Positions 1 to 6,294 of a DNA stretch of 10,138 nt are shown here, piece after piece (positions within the stretch are counted from its first letter, which is position 1; the number at the start of each line of letters is the position of its first letter). Source of the DNA: Spirochaetales bacterium (GTDB taxonomy: Bacteria > Spirochaetota > Spirochaetia > Sphaerochaetales > Sphaerochaetaceae); the NCBI GenBank assembly GCA_022784805.1, contig JALFYG010000113.1, forward strand, positions 1 to 10,138. Reading direction: 5' to 3'. The position numbers were made by a program, and so were the translations under genes. The notes below the pieces were generated by a model. The model saw only the letters and a list, made by a program, of their open reading frames with translations. It ran no database searches and was not told the DNA's origin.

Positions 1-2375
1 TCCATTGCAGCTTTGATGTCGTCAACAACATCGTAGATGATATTGTACTTCTTGATCTCGACTTTCTCTTCATTGGCAAGAGCCTGTGCACGAGGAGTTG
101 GTCTGACGTTGAAGCCGATAACGACAGCATTGGAAGCAGAAGCAAGGGTGATATCACTTTCGATGATGGCACCGGCACTTGCTCTGATTACGTTCAGCTT
201 GATTTCAGAAGTACTGAGTTTCTCCAATACGCCTGTGAGAGCCTCGACAGATCCCTGTACGTCACCCTTGATGATGACATTGAAGTCAGTGACCTGGCCT
301 TCCTTGATCTTCTCATTGAGGTTCTCAAGTGTAACCTTATTTCTGCTACTGTTTTCACCAAGTCTTTCAAGTTCCTGACGCTTTGTGGCGATGCTTCTTG
401 CTGTCTTTTCGTCCTCAGTGACCTGGAACGGATCGCCAGCTGATGGGATATTTGAGAGACCGATGATTTCAACAGGAGTTGAAGGACCAGCTTCGCTGAT
501 CTTTCTGCCCTTATCATCAAACATGGCTCTTACACGTCCTGAGTAGATACCAGCAACATAGTAGTCACCCTGTCTGAGAGTACCCTTCTCAACGATGACA
601 GTTGCAACAGTACCTCTACCCTGGTCGATTCTTGATTCAAGAACCTTACCCACTGCCCTACAGTTAGGATTAGCCTTGAGTTCAAGCATTTCAGCCTGGA
701 GAAGGATTGTATCCAAGAGATCATCGATACCAATCTTCTTCAAAGCGGAGATTTCGCAGTAGAGAGTCTGTCCACCCCATTCTTCTGGCATAAGGCCCAA
801 ATCTGAGAGCTGCTGCTTTACTCTGTCAGGATTAGCTTCAGGAAGATCACACTTGTTTATGGCGACAATGATAGGTACCTTTGCAGCCTTGGCGTGGTCG
901 ATGGCTTCTCTTGTCTGAGGCATGACACCGTCATTTGCAGCGACGACGAGAACGACGATATCAGTTACCTGAGCTCCTCTGGCTCTCATCATGCTGAATG
1001 CAGCGTGGCCCGGAGTATCAAGGAAGACGATCTCACCCTTATCTGGAACGCTTACCTTGTAAGCACCGATATGCTGTGTGATTCCACCATACTCGCCAGC
1101 AACGACGTTTGTACTTCTGATAGCATCCAATGTCTTTGTCTTACCATGGTCAACGTGACCCATGACAGTGACAATTGGTGGACGTGGAACCATATCTTCT
1201 TCTCTGTCTTCTTCCTGCTCGATTACAGTCTCGTCATAGAGGGAGACAAGATGTACGGAACAACCATACTCAGAAGCGATGATTTCAGCAGTTTCATGGT
1301 CAATCTGCTGGTTGATGGTGACCATCATACCCATCTTAAAGAGCTTTGAGATAATGTCAGAAGCCTTGAGATTCATCTTCTTTGCAAGATCTGCAACAGT
1401 GATGTTCTCCATGATGTCGATGGTGCTAGGCACAGCAGCCAGCTTCATCTCCATGACTTTCTTCTTCTGTAGTGCAAAGTCTAGCTCTTCATCTTTCTGC
1501 CATCTGTTATCTTTGTCTTTTCTCTTGTTAGCATTTGCACTGCTCTTTCTTGCACCATTCTTCTGGTTCAGTTCCATTGGAGCTGGAGCGACGCTCTGGC
1601 TTCTAGGACCTGAAGAGAAACGTGGAGCACCATTCTGGTTTCTGCCATTTCCTGGTCGCTGGAAAGAGTTATTCTGTCCTGGGCGTGATGGAGGAGTATA
1701 GCTTCTACCGCCACCCTGGCGCTGGAATGATCCTTGTCCATCTTTCTGGTTCTGACCATCTCTATTCTGCCAAGAGTTTCTCTCTCCATTCTGTCTAAAG
1801 TTGCCCTGCTGTCTCTGTCCATACTTCTGGCCTGTAGGTCTTCCACCTACAATACCCTGGACTCTAGGCTTATTGGACTGTGGCTCTGGTGTAGGAGCTG
1901 TCTCAGCTGCTCTGATGATTACAGGTCCATTATGGATTGTGGACTGAATTCTTGTGTTGGCATTATGAGTTGTGCTACTCATAAAGCTTTTGCCATCAAT
2001 GACTTCCCTCTTTGGTTCTTTTGGAGCCTCTGTCTTCGGTTTTTGGCCAGCCATATATGGCTTTTCACCAGGCCTCAAAGGTCTTTGCTGTCCCTGGATT
2101 CTTGGGTTTCCTGAGACAGGCGTGCGATCCTGTGTCTGATGGTCTTTTGCACTAGAAACGATTGGAGAAGTAGAAACAGGCTTCTTGACCTCTTCCTCCT
2201 TTTCCTGGACTGGAGTCTCTTTAACTTTGACCACCTGCTTTGGTTTTGAAGGTGTCTTCAGTTTGACTACAATCTTTTTCTTTTCAACAACTTCCTCTGG
2301 AGCCTTTTTCACTGGTTCCGGGGAAACAGCCTTCTTGATGATGTTTACCTTAATGTTCTTATTATCTTCTGCCAT
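1..2375 (-). CDS. infB: Translation initiation factor IF-2 (3' end missing)
   Basis: IF-2 is the cytoplasmic GTPase that places initiator fMet-tRNA on the 30S subunit and drives 50S joining. The frame is open for 791 codons and runs off the window without a stop, so roughly the last domain is missing. I translated the gene end to end and found no internal stop. In order: a Lys/Glu/Pro-rich N-terminus, a Gln/Asn/Gly/Arg-rich stretch (about residues 175-280), an IF2N-like domain (about 325-375), then the G domain. The G domain has GHVDHGKT at 406-413, GITQH, DTPGH at 453-457, NKCD at 507-510 and a SALKK motif, followed by the start of domains II/III. The ATG at 2375 has AAAGG 5 nt upstream and lies 20 nt after the nusA stop. 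No ylxR-like gene separates nusA from infB. The identification is secure. Confidence 0.97.
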   Translation of the reverse strand, partial: MAEDNKNIKVNIIKKAVSPEPVKKAPEEVVEKKKIVVKLKTPSKPKQVVKVKETPVQEKEEEVKKPVSTSPIVSSAKDHQTQDRTPVSGNPRIQGQQRPLRPGEKPYMAGQKPKTEAPKEPKREVIDGKSFMSSTTHNANTRIQSTIHNGPVIIRAAETAPTPEPQSNKPRVQGIVGGRPTGQKYGQRQQGNFRQNGERNSWQNRDGQNQKDGQGSFQRQGGGRSYTPPSRPGQNNSFQRPGNGRNQNGAPRFSSGPRSQSVAPAPMELNQKNGARKSSANANKRKDKDNRWQKDEELDFALQKKKVMEMKLAAVPSTIDIMENITVADLAKKMNLKASDIISKLFKMGMMVTINQQIDHETAEIIASEYGCSVHLVSLYDETVIEQEEDREEDMVPRPPIVTVMGHVDHGKTKTLDAIRSTNVVAGEYGGITQHIGAYKVSVPDKGEIVFLDTPGHAAFSMMRARGAQVTDIVVLVVAANDGVMPQTREAIDHAKAAKVPIIVAINKCDLPEANPDRVKQQLSDLGLMPEEWGGQTLYCEISALKKIGIDDLLDTILLQAEMLELKANPNCRAVGKVLESRIDQGRGTVATVIVEKGTLRQGDYYVAGIYSGRVRAMFDDKGRKISEAGPSTPVEIIGLSNIPSAGDPFQVTEDEKTARSIATKRQELERLGENSSRNKVTLENLNEKIKEGQVTDFNVIIKGDVQGSVEALTGVLEKLSTSEIKLNVIRASAGAIIESDITLASASNAVVIGFNVRPTPRAQALANEEKVEIKKYNIIYDVVDDIKAAM

Positions 2376-2395
2376 ATGAACCTTTAAAAACTATA

Positions 2396-3934
2396 TCACT
2401 CAAACTCAAATTCTGCACCACAGTTTGGACAAGTTGTGCTGCCAGCTGGGACAATTGCATGACAAATCGGACATTCGAAGGAATCGTCACCCTCTTCTTC
2501 CTCTGTCACAATCTCTACGCTGCCCTTAACAGCATCAATTTCTTCTTCTGTGAGGCCTCTTTCAAGAAGCTCTTCCTCTGTATAGTCGAAGAACTCTTCA
2601 ATTGACCAGATATCTGTGTCATGAAGCTTCTTGACCAGGCGTGAATCAAGACCAACATCTGTAATAGGTGTTTCGTCTGGTGCAATTCCAATCTCTTCGT
2701 TGGTGAGAGCTCTAGCCTCTTCTTTCTCTTCTTCAACTGAAACTTCACCATCTTCGTTTTCCTTGAAGAGAGAACCAACAGTTTCATGGATAAGCTGTGT
2801 CTGATCCATCTCATTGAATTGAGTCTTTGTCTTGACGTCGATGACCCAGTCACAGAGAGTCTTTGCAAGTTTGACGTTGACACCACCCTGTCCAATAGCC
2901 AAGCCCTGGTCTTTGTCGTCGACGATGGCGACAGCGTACTTTGAGACTGGATCGATCTCGACGACTCTCTGAACCTGAGCAGGTGTGAGAGCATTTGCAA
3001 TGAGAACGATTGGATCGTCGTTGTATCTGACTACATCGATCTTTTCACCAGCGATTTCATTGGTGATAGTCTGGATCTTGCATCCTGCCTTACCGACTGT
3101 TGCGCCTACTGGATCTGTATCGCTTTTCTTTGTGTCAACGGCAACCTTAGTTCTGACGCCAACTTGTCTAGCAATAGCCTTGATGACAACGGAACCGTTG
3201 TCAATCTCTTCTCTAAGCTGAGCTTCCAAGAGGCATTTGACGAACTCTTTGCAGCTACGTGAAAGGCTGATCTTGACACCTCTCTTCTTTTTCTTTGTCT
3301 TACCTGTCTTGTTGTCTTTAGTGACGATTTCATCACCTCTATCGACTTTCTCAACAAAGAAACGAAGTGTGTCGCCCATTTCATATGTCTCTCTAGGAGA
3401 CTGGCCACGAAGTGGGAATACAGCAAGGTTCTCTTCACCAAAGCCTACATCAACAAGCCAATCTGTGTTGTTCTTACCAAGCTTCTTCAGCTCACCCTTG
3501 ATAAGTGTGAACTCCATAGACTTAGCCTTGATGAATGTCTTGTCATCTGTCATTTCCTTTGAAACCTGCTGACCTCTCTGCTTTGCAGACTGGACTGCAG
3601 AGTATTCAAATGTCTTTGGATTAAGTGGGATTTCAAGAGAATCGCCTACTTCGACTTCGTCTCCAGCGAGAATAACAGCGTCATCATAAGGAATCTCAGT
3701 GACTTCGTTGAAGTAATCCTCTTCGTCAACGACAGTCTTCTTTGCAAGGATGTCCACATAGATTCTTGAGGAATCTTTCTTCTTTGTATAGAACTTAACT
3801 TCTGCGTTTTCGTCTGTACCGAACTTTCTCTTATATGCGCTCTTGAGCATGTCGGTAATGATAGACTTGACCTCTTTGAGGCTCATATCTTTCTGATCCA
3901 TCATTTCCCTTATGTCATTAGTAAGGTCAATCAT
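2396..3934 (-). CDS. nusA: Transcription termination/antitermination factor NusA with C-terminal zinc-ribbon-like tail
   Basis: NusA binds RNA polymerase and nascent RNA and modulates pausing, termination and antitermination. I place the start at 3934 (512 residues), because GGAGG lies 6 nt upstream and this ATG overlaps the rimP stop (ATGATTGA). A longer in-frame start at 3958 has less support. Domains: N-terminal polymerase-binding domain (about 1-125), S1 domain (about 135-230) with a Lys-rich insertion near 205-219, KH1 with GKAG at 281-284, and KH2 with GQGG at 348-351. An acidic linker and one helix-hairpin-helix segment resembling the E. coli acidic repeats follow (about 417-475). The tail carries Cys488, Cys491, Cys502 and Cys505 in CPIC...CPNC, a zinc-ribbon pattern that I do not know as a standard NusA part. 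It is co-transcribed with rimP and infB. Confidence 0.97.
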   Translation of the reverse strand: MIDLTNDIREMMDQKDMSLKEVKSIITDMLKSAYKRKFGTDENAEVKFYTKKKDSSRIYVDILAKKTVVDEEDYFNEVTEIPYDDAVILAGDEVEVGDSLEIPLNPKTFEYSAVQSAKQRGQQVSKEMTDDKTFIKAKSMEFTLIKGELKKLGKNNTDWLVDVGFGEENLAVFPLRGQSPRETYEMGDTLRFFVEKVDRGDEIVTKDNKTGKTKKKKRGVKISLSRSCKEFVKCLLEAQLREEIDNGSVVIKAIARQVGVRTKVAVDTKKSDTDPVGATVGKAGCKIQTITNEIAGEKIDVVRYNDDPIVLIANALTPAQVQRVVEIDPVSKYAVAIVDDKDQGLAIGQGGVNVKLAKTLCDWVIDVKTKTQFNEMDQTQLIHETVGSLFKENEDGEVSVEEEKEEARALTNEEIGIAPDETPITDVGLDSRLVKKLHDTDIWSIEEFFDYTEEELLERGLTEEEIDAVKGSVEIVTEEEEGDDSFECPICHAIVPAGSTTCPNCGAEFEFE

Positions 3935-4421
3935 TCTTTTCCTCCCATATACATTCAAGCTTTGCCTTTGAAATAGTATCGTAGTTTAGTTTTATTATCT
4001 CTCCGCTTTCCTTTTTGTCTTCGATTGTGTAGGAAGAGAGAGTGACGGAATCTTCATCTGTATCTTCAATCTTTCCCACTACATAAGAAGAATAGAGTGT
4101 GGAGTAAACTCTGACTGTCTTTCCTTTGAAGACTTCGAACTCCAAGACATCCTTAAATGTTCTCTGAATGCCAGGAGATGATACTTCAAGGTTCAGGTCT
4201 CTATCTTGTGAAAGCACCTGATACATTGGGTAAATAATGTTATAGACCTTCTCAAGGTCATCTGTACTTATTTCCCCTTCTCTTTTACTCAAGACTACAC
4301 GCATATTGGTGCAGCCTCTGTCTCTTGCCTGAGTAACTTCAACAGTATCAAGACCAAGAGTCTTGACGCATTGAGCTACATTCTTAAAGAGCTCGCTGGA
4401 ACTTGCTTCTTTTGTAAGCAT
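3927..4421 (-). CDS. rimP: Ribosome maturation factor RimP
   Basis: RimP assists 30S subunit maturation in the cytoplasm. The 164-residue product has the usual family length. It has the alpha/beta N-terminal domain (about 1-88) ending in the family signature EVSSPGIQR at 79-87, then an SH3-like C-terminal domain (about 93-160). The ATG at 4421 follows GGAGG with a short 3-nt gap. An in-frame TGA lies just upstream (4433-4431), so no longer start is possible. It is the first gene of rimP-nusA-infB, and its last 8 nt overlap nusA, a sign of translational coupling. Order and neighbours match the conserved bacterial operon. Confidence 0.95.
   Translation of the reverse strand: MLTKEASSSELFKNVAQCVKTLGLDTVEVTQARDRGCTNMRVVLSKREGEISTDDLEKVYNIIYPMYQVLSQDRDLNLEVSSPGIQRTFKDVLEFEVFKGKTVRVYSTLYSSYVVGKIEDTDEDSVTLSSYTIEDKKESGEIIKLNYDTISKAKLECIWEEKND
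3941..3945 (-). promoter_or_regulatory. Shine-Dalgarno site that sets the nusA start
   Basis: GGAGG lies inside the 3' end of rimP, 6 nt before the ATG at 3934. It supports that start over the in-frame ATG at 3958, which lies upstream of this site. Confidence 0.8.
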
Positions 4422-4437
4422 AACCCTCCATCATAAA

Positions 4438-4466
4438 TAAAGGGACTCGGCTAACCGGTCCCTTTA
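4438..4466 (-). promoter_or_regulatory. Hairpin in the rimP-nusA-infB leader (possible attenuator)
   Basis: On the minus strand TAAAGGGAC pairs with GTCCCTTTA (9 bp). The inner stem CGG/CCG closes a 4-nt loop and leaves one bulged A. The sequence that follows is AU-rich (TTTATTTAT). The hairpin lies between the predicted promoter and the rimP Shine-Dalgarno site, so it should be in the leader RNA. It resembles an intrinsic terminator with a weak U-tract. Whether it attenuates the operon, stabilises the mRNA, or is the old terminator of the upstream unit cannot be decided from sequence. Confidence 0.6.
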
Positions 4467-4491
4467 AATCACTTTAAATGAAACTAAGTGT

Positions 4492-4520
4492 ATTTAATAT
4501 CTAATCTTGGGATATGTCAA
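4492..4520 (-). promoter_or_regulatory. Predicted sigma-70-type promoter for rimP-nusA-infB
   Basis: On the minus strand a perfect -35 TTGACA (4520-4515) is separated by 17 bp from TTAAAT (4497-4492), which matches 4 of 6 bases of the -10 consensus. Transcription would start near 4485, giving a leader of about 65 nt that contains the hairpin at 4438-4466. Confidence 0.65.
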
Positions 4521-4557
4521 TAGATAGAGAGAAAATAGATTACTTTTTAATCTCCTT

Positions 4558-4586
4558 AAAACTGTTATGATGTGACCTTTTGTCAA
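4558..4586 (-). promoter_or_regulatory. Possible second, upstream -35 element
   Basis: A second perfect TTGACA (minus strand 4586-4581) sits 66 bp upstream of the first, and both are preceded by CTA (CTATTGACA). At 16-19 bp spacing the -10 candidates are poor (for example AGTTTT), so this is a weak tandem-promoter candidate at best. It lies just outside the inferred end of the insertion element. Confidence 0.25.
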
Positions 4587-4609
4587 TAGCATATTTATCC
4601 TTTTTTTAA

Positions 4610-4621
4610 CGAGTTTGGGAA
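4610..4621 (+). repeat. Subterminal inverted repeat, transposase-distal end
   Basis: CGAG-T-TTGGGAA on the plus strand. The opposite end reads CGAG-ATAC-TTGGGAA on the minus strand. The shared core is the 7-bp TTGGGAA, with an outer CGAG at different spacing. The match is short, so its meaning rests on position. Confidence 0.5.
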
Positions 4622-4800
4622 GAACACAGGCTGTCAGTTATTCGGCACTTGACCATTCTGTTATTCGTGGATTGGTTACCGACAGGTCAATGGTTCGCCA
4701 AAAGCCCTTTCAGTCTATTTGCGGGAGTTTATTTCAGTCCCATAGTTTTATCGAAGATGGCTGAATCGTACACTTACTCGCCCCATGTTCTTCCCTTTGC
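4617..4800 (-). ncRNA. Candidate bridge RNA of the IS110/IS1111 element
   Basis: This is the non-coding segment between the last ORF of the element and its distal end, where IS1111-type elements are expected to encode the RNA that bridges donor and target DNA. A perfect 10-bp inverted repeat (4617-4626 with 4786-4795) encloses about 160 nt, giving a size close to known bridge RNAs. Inside are two interleaved pairings: 4685-4690 with 4649-4654, and 4678-4685 with 4631-4638. There is also an 8-bp direct repeat at 4637-4644 and 4660-4667. The function is inferred from position and structure. The RNA ends are not determined, and the 10-bp match could instead be a guide against the donor end. Confidence 0.45.
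4786..4795. repeat. 10-bp inverted repeat arm, partner at 4617-4626
   Basis: TGTTCTTCCC here is the exact reverse complement of GGGAAGAACA at 4617-4626. The second arm overlaps the subterminal TTGGGAA repeat, so one sequence may serve both the RNA and the DNA end. Confidence 0.7.
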
Positions 4801-4810
4801 TCTGTTCCGT

Positions 4811-4824
4811 CAGCCTTCAGGCTG
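4811..4824 (-). other. Small hairpin at the end of the element's second ORF
   Basis: CAGCC-TGAA-GGCTG on the minus strand forms a 5-bp stem with a 4-nt loop, and the loop contains the TGA stop of the 90-residue ORF. No U-run follows, so I do not call it a terminator. The neighbouring ACAGCCTG recurs at 4634-4627. Confidence 0.4.
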
Positions 4825-5089
4825 TAGTTCCCATTGTCTCCAATATGGAGTCAAGACTGCTGTCCATCTCCTCTAGGGCGACCTGGATCTCTTCGAACAT
4901 TTCTATGGCATCCTCTATGGAAGACCACAATGGTGATCCTTCCAGTGATTCCGGCAGGGAATCGAGCTTCATCTCCTCCTTCTCCTTCATTTCCTCTACG
5001 AATCTGCTGAACCTGTCCATGAGGAGAGAGACCTCGTCTCCAAAAACCGATGATGTCCTTGCAACCATTGCCAGTTCCTTCTTGTTCAT
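4817..5089 (-). CDS. Small acidic helical protein within the IS110-family element, function unknown
   Basis: I do not recognise this 90-residue protein. It is strongly acidic (22 Asp/Glu against 8 Lys/Arg), has no Cys, and shows no signal peptide or membrane segment. Long stretches look helical, with heptad-like hydrophobic spacing around residues 20-42 and 58-88 and a Pro/Gly break near 46-53. The start at 5089 is well supported: AGGAG lies 10 nt upstream and overlaps the TAG stop of the transposase gene (TAGGAG), so translation is probably coupled. It lies between the transposase and the non-coding end, inside the inferred element. A transposase partner, an RNA-binding competitor or a regulator are possible, but nothing in the sequence selects one. 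Confidence 0.7.
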   Translation of the reverse strand: MNKKELAMVARTSSVFGDEVSLLMDRFSRFVEEMKEKEEMKLDSLPESLEGSPLWSSIEDAIEMFEEIQVALEEMDSSLDSILETMGTTA

Positions 5090-5102
5090 AGTGTCATTGC
5101 TC

Positions 5103-6220
5103 CTATGCTATGTTCCCGGTCATCATTCCCCAGATGAAGCACGAGAGCTCCCTTGCACCTGCAGTTGTAGCCACATTCGCCGGCTTTCCGTTCCTCTCCA
5201 GCTTCGCGATCTTCTGTTTTATCCTTTTTGAGCATTTGTCTGCATAGGCGATTACGGAAGGGGTCTGTCCCTGCTGCCTCAGAAGAAGTCTCTTCGACTT
5301 TGTATATGGATTGCTCCTCTTTATCCCTTTCGCCGCTTCTGTGAGAAGCATCCTCAGCCTGCTGTTGCCACACTTGGTGATGCCGCCGTACCTTGTGGTC
5401 TTTCCGCTGGAGTCCTGTCCAGGGCAGAGTCCCAGGTAGCTTGAGAACTGCTCGGCGGTGGCGAACCTGTCGAAGTCACCGACTTCACAGACTAAGGAGA
5501 GCGCTATGTGCGTCTGTATACCTGAAAAACATACGAGTTTGTCGACCTTGTCCTTGTACCTCTCCTCGTTGGCTATCTTTTCTATGGTGGCGTCAAGATT
5601 TTCTATCTTGGCTCCAGGTCCTTCACCTCCTGCCACAAAGTGTCGAATGACAGCTGCAGCATCCAATCCTTGAAGCTCAATGTACCCAGCCACTGCCTGT
5701 GCTTCTCCGTCCAATAGTTGCCGCTCTCGGGATATGACACACCCATGCGAAGAAGGAATGACAGGAGGTTCTGCTTCGCTTTCTTGAGGTGTCCCTTGAG
5801 GGTGTTCCTGGTGCGGGTGAACTCCTTTGTGTTCTCATCTGTCGGGTCCGGAAGATATACTTTCCTGAATCCGTTGCTGGCCAGGGTTATCGAAAGCAGC
5901 CTGGCGTCCTTCCTGTCAGTCTTCACCTTGTCTCCGGACGCCTTCTTTATCGTCGTCGGCGCCATGATCACACAGTTGTAGCCATGTTTCTTCAACCCTC
6001 TGCAAAGCCCATATCCTGTAGGTCCGGCTTCGTAGCCAAGAAGAAATTCGCCTGATAATCCATAGTCCTTCACGGCTTTTTTGAGATACTTGACCATGAT
6101 GTCCGTCCCGGCATCCAGCTTCGCCTCAGCAAAAAAAGTATTGTCCTGCCTGTCATACATGCATACGCTGTTTGTGTCCTTATGGACATCGATCCCGACA
6201 TAAATTACACTGTCTTTCAT
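5103..6220 (-). pseudogene. IS110-family transposase, broken by a single-base deletion
   Basis: IS110-family transposases are DEDD recombinases with an N-terminal RuvC-like domain and a C-terminal Tnp domain carrying a catalytic serine. They work with a bridge RNA. The N-terminal part opens with GIDVHKD and has Asp11, Glu64, Asp102 and Asp105 in the family positions (YEAGPTGYGL, KTDRKDA). It stops at 5603 after 205 codons. The rest continues in another frame down to the TAG at 5103, with a Transposase_20 region including SSGK (candidate nucleophile, about residues 271-272 of the joined protein) and GNSRLR. Adding one G near 5612 turns ...DLEPR-stop into ...DLEAKIENLD and restores a normal 372-residue protein. 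The start at 6220 has GGAG 8 nt upstream. No slippery site is evident, so I read this as a disrupted gene or a sequencing error. Confidence 0.88.
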
Positions 6221-6273
6221 GAGTGATCTCCTTTATTGCATGTGTTAATGCTTCATGCTTGGTGTTTGTTATT
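6221..6273 (-). promoter_or_regulatory. Short leader of the insertion element
   Basis: It contains the transposase Shine-Dalgarno sequence (AAGGAG, GGAG 8 nt before the ATG) and a small GCAT-TAACAC-ATGC inverted repeat. I see no good -35/-10 pair. Expression may depend on read-through from the upstream mutS unit, or on a promoter formed when the element circularises; both are inference. Confidence 0.4.
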
Positions 6274-6288
6274 TTCCCAAGTATCTCG
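6274..6288 (-). repeat. Subterminal inverted repeat, transposase-proximal end
   Basis: On the minus strand this reads CGAG-ATAC-TTGGGAA, the partner of the repeat at 4610-4621. It lies 54 nt before the transposase start and only 6 nt past the stop codon of the DUF523-family gene. Confidence 0.5.
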
Positions 6289-6294
6289 CAGAAT

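Larger units (their letters stand above)
4610..6288 (-). mobile_element. IS110-family insertion sequence, IS1111-like layout
   Basis: The element carries a DEDD/Ser transposase gene (frameshifted), a coupled small ORF, and a long non-coding 3' flank. The leader before the transposase is short (about 70 nt) and the region after it is long. That is the arrangement I associate with the IS1111 subgroup, whose ends carry subterminal rather than terminal inverted repeats. TTGGGAA occurs in opposite orientation near both ends (4615-4621 and 6274-6280). Neighbouring genes are visibly less GC-rich, which fits acquired DNA. No target duplication was seen, as expected for this family. The exact ends are estimates, to within perhaps 10-20 bp. 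Confidence 0.75.

Noticed and set aside
37..378. Open frames on the plus strand across infB, nusA, mutS and the transposase
   Set aside because: They lie antisense to well-identified genes, lack ribosome sites and family features, and follow the codon pattern of the opposite strand.
3935..3958. Longer NusA start at 3958
   Set aside because: It would extend further into rimP, and the strong GGAGG lies downstream of it, spaced for the ATG at 3934.
4438..4466. Reading the leader hairpin as a plus-strand terminator
   Set aside because: No plus-strand gene leads into it, and the sequence after it on that strand has no U-run.
4591..4626. Outward hybrid promoter at the element's end (TTCCCA-16-GATAAA on the minus strand)
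   Set aside because: Each box matches only 4 of 6 consensus bases, and a better promoter lies downstream. It is too weak to annotate.
4649..5231. Plus-strand ORFs over the end of the insertion element
   Set aside because: They are antisense to the coupled acidic ORF and the structured non-coding segment, with no ribosome site or recognisable domain.
5103..5714. Independent 203-residue protein starting at a TTG near 5714
   Set aside because: Its first 34 residues are an out-of-frame reading of the transposase N-terminal half. Similarity to the family begins only at the frameshift point.
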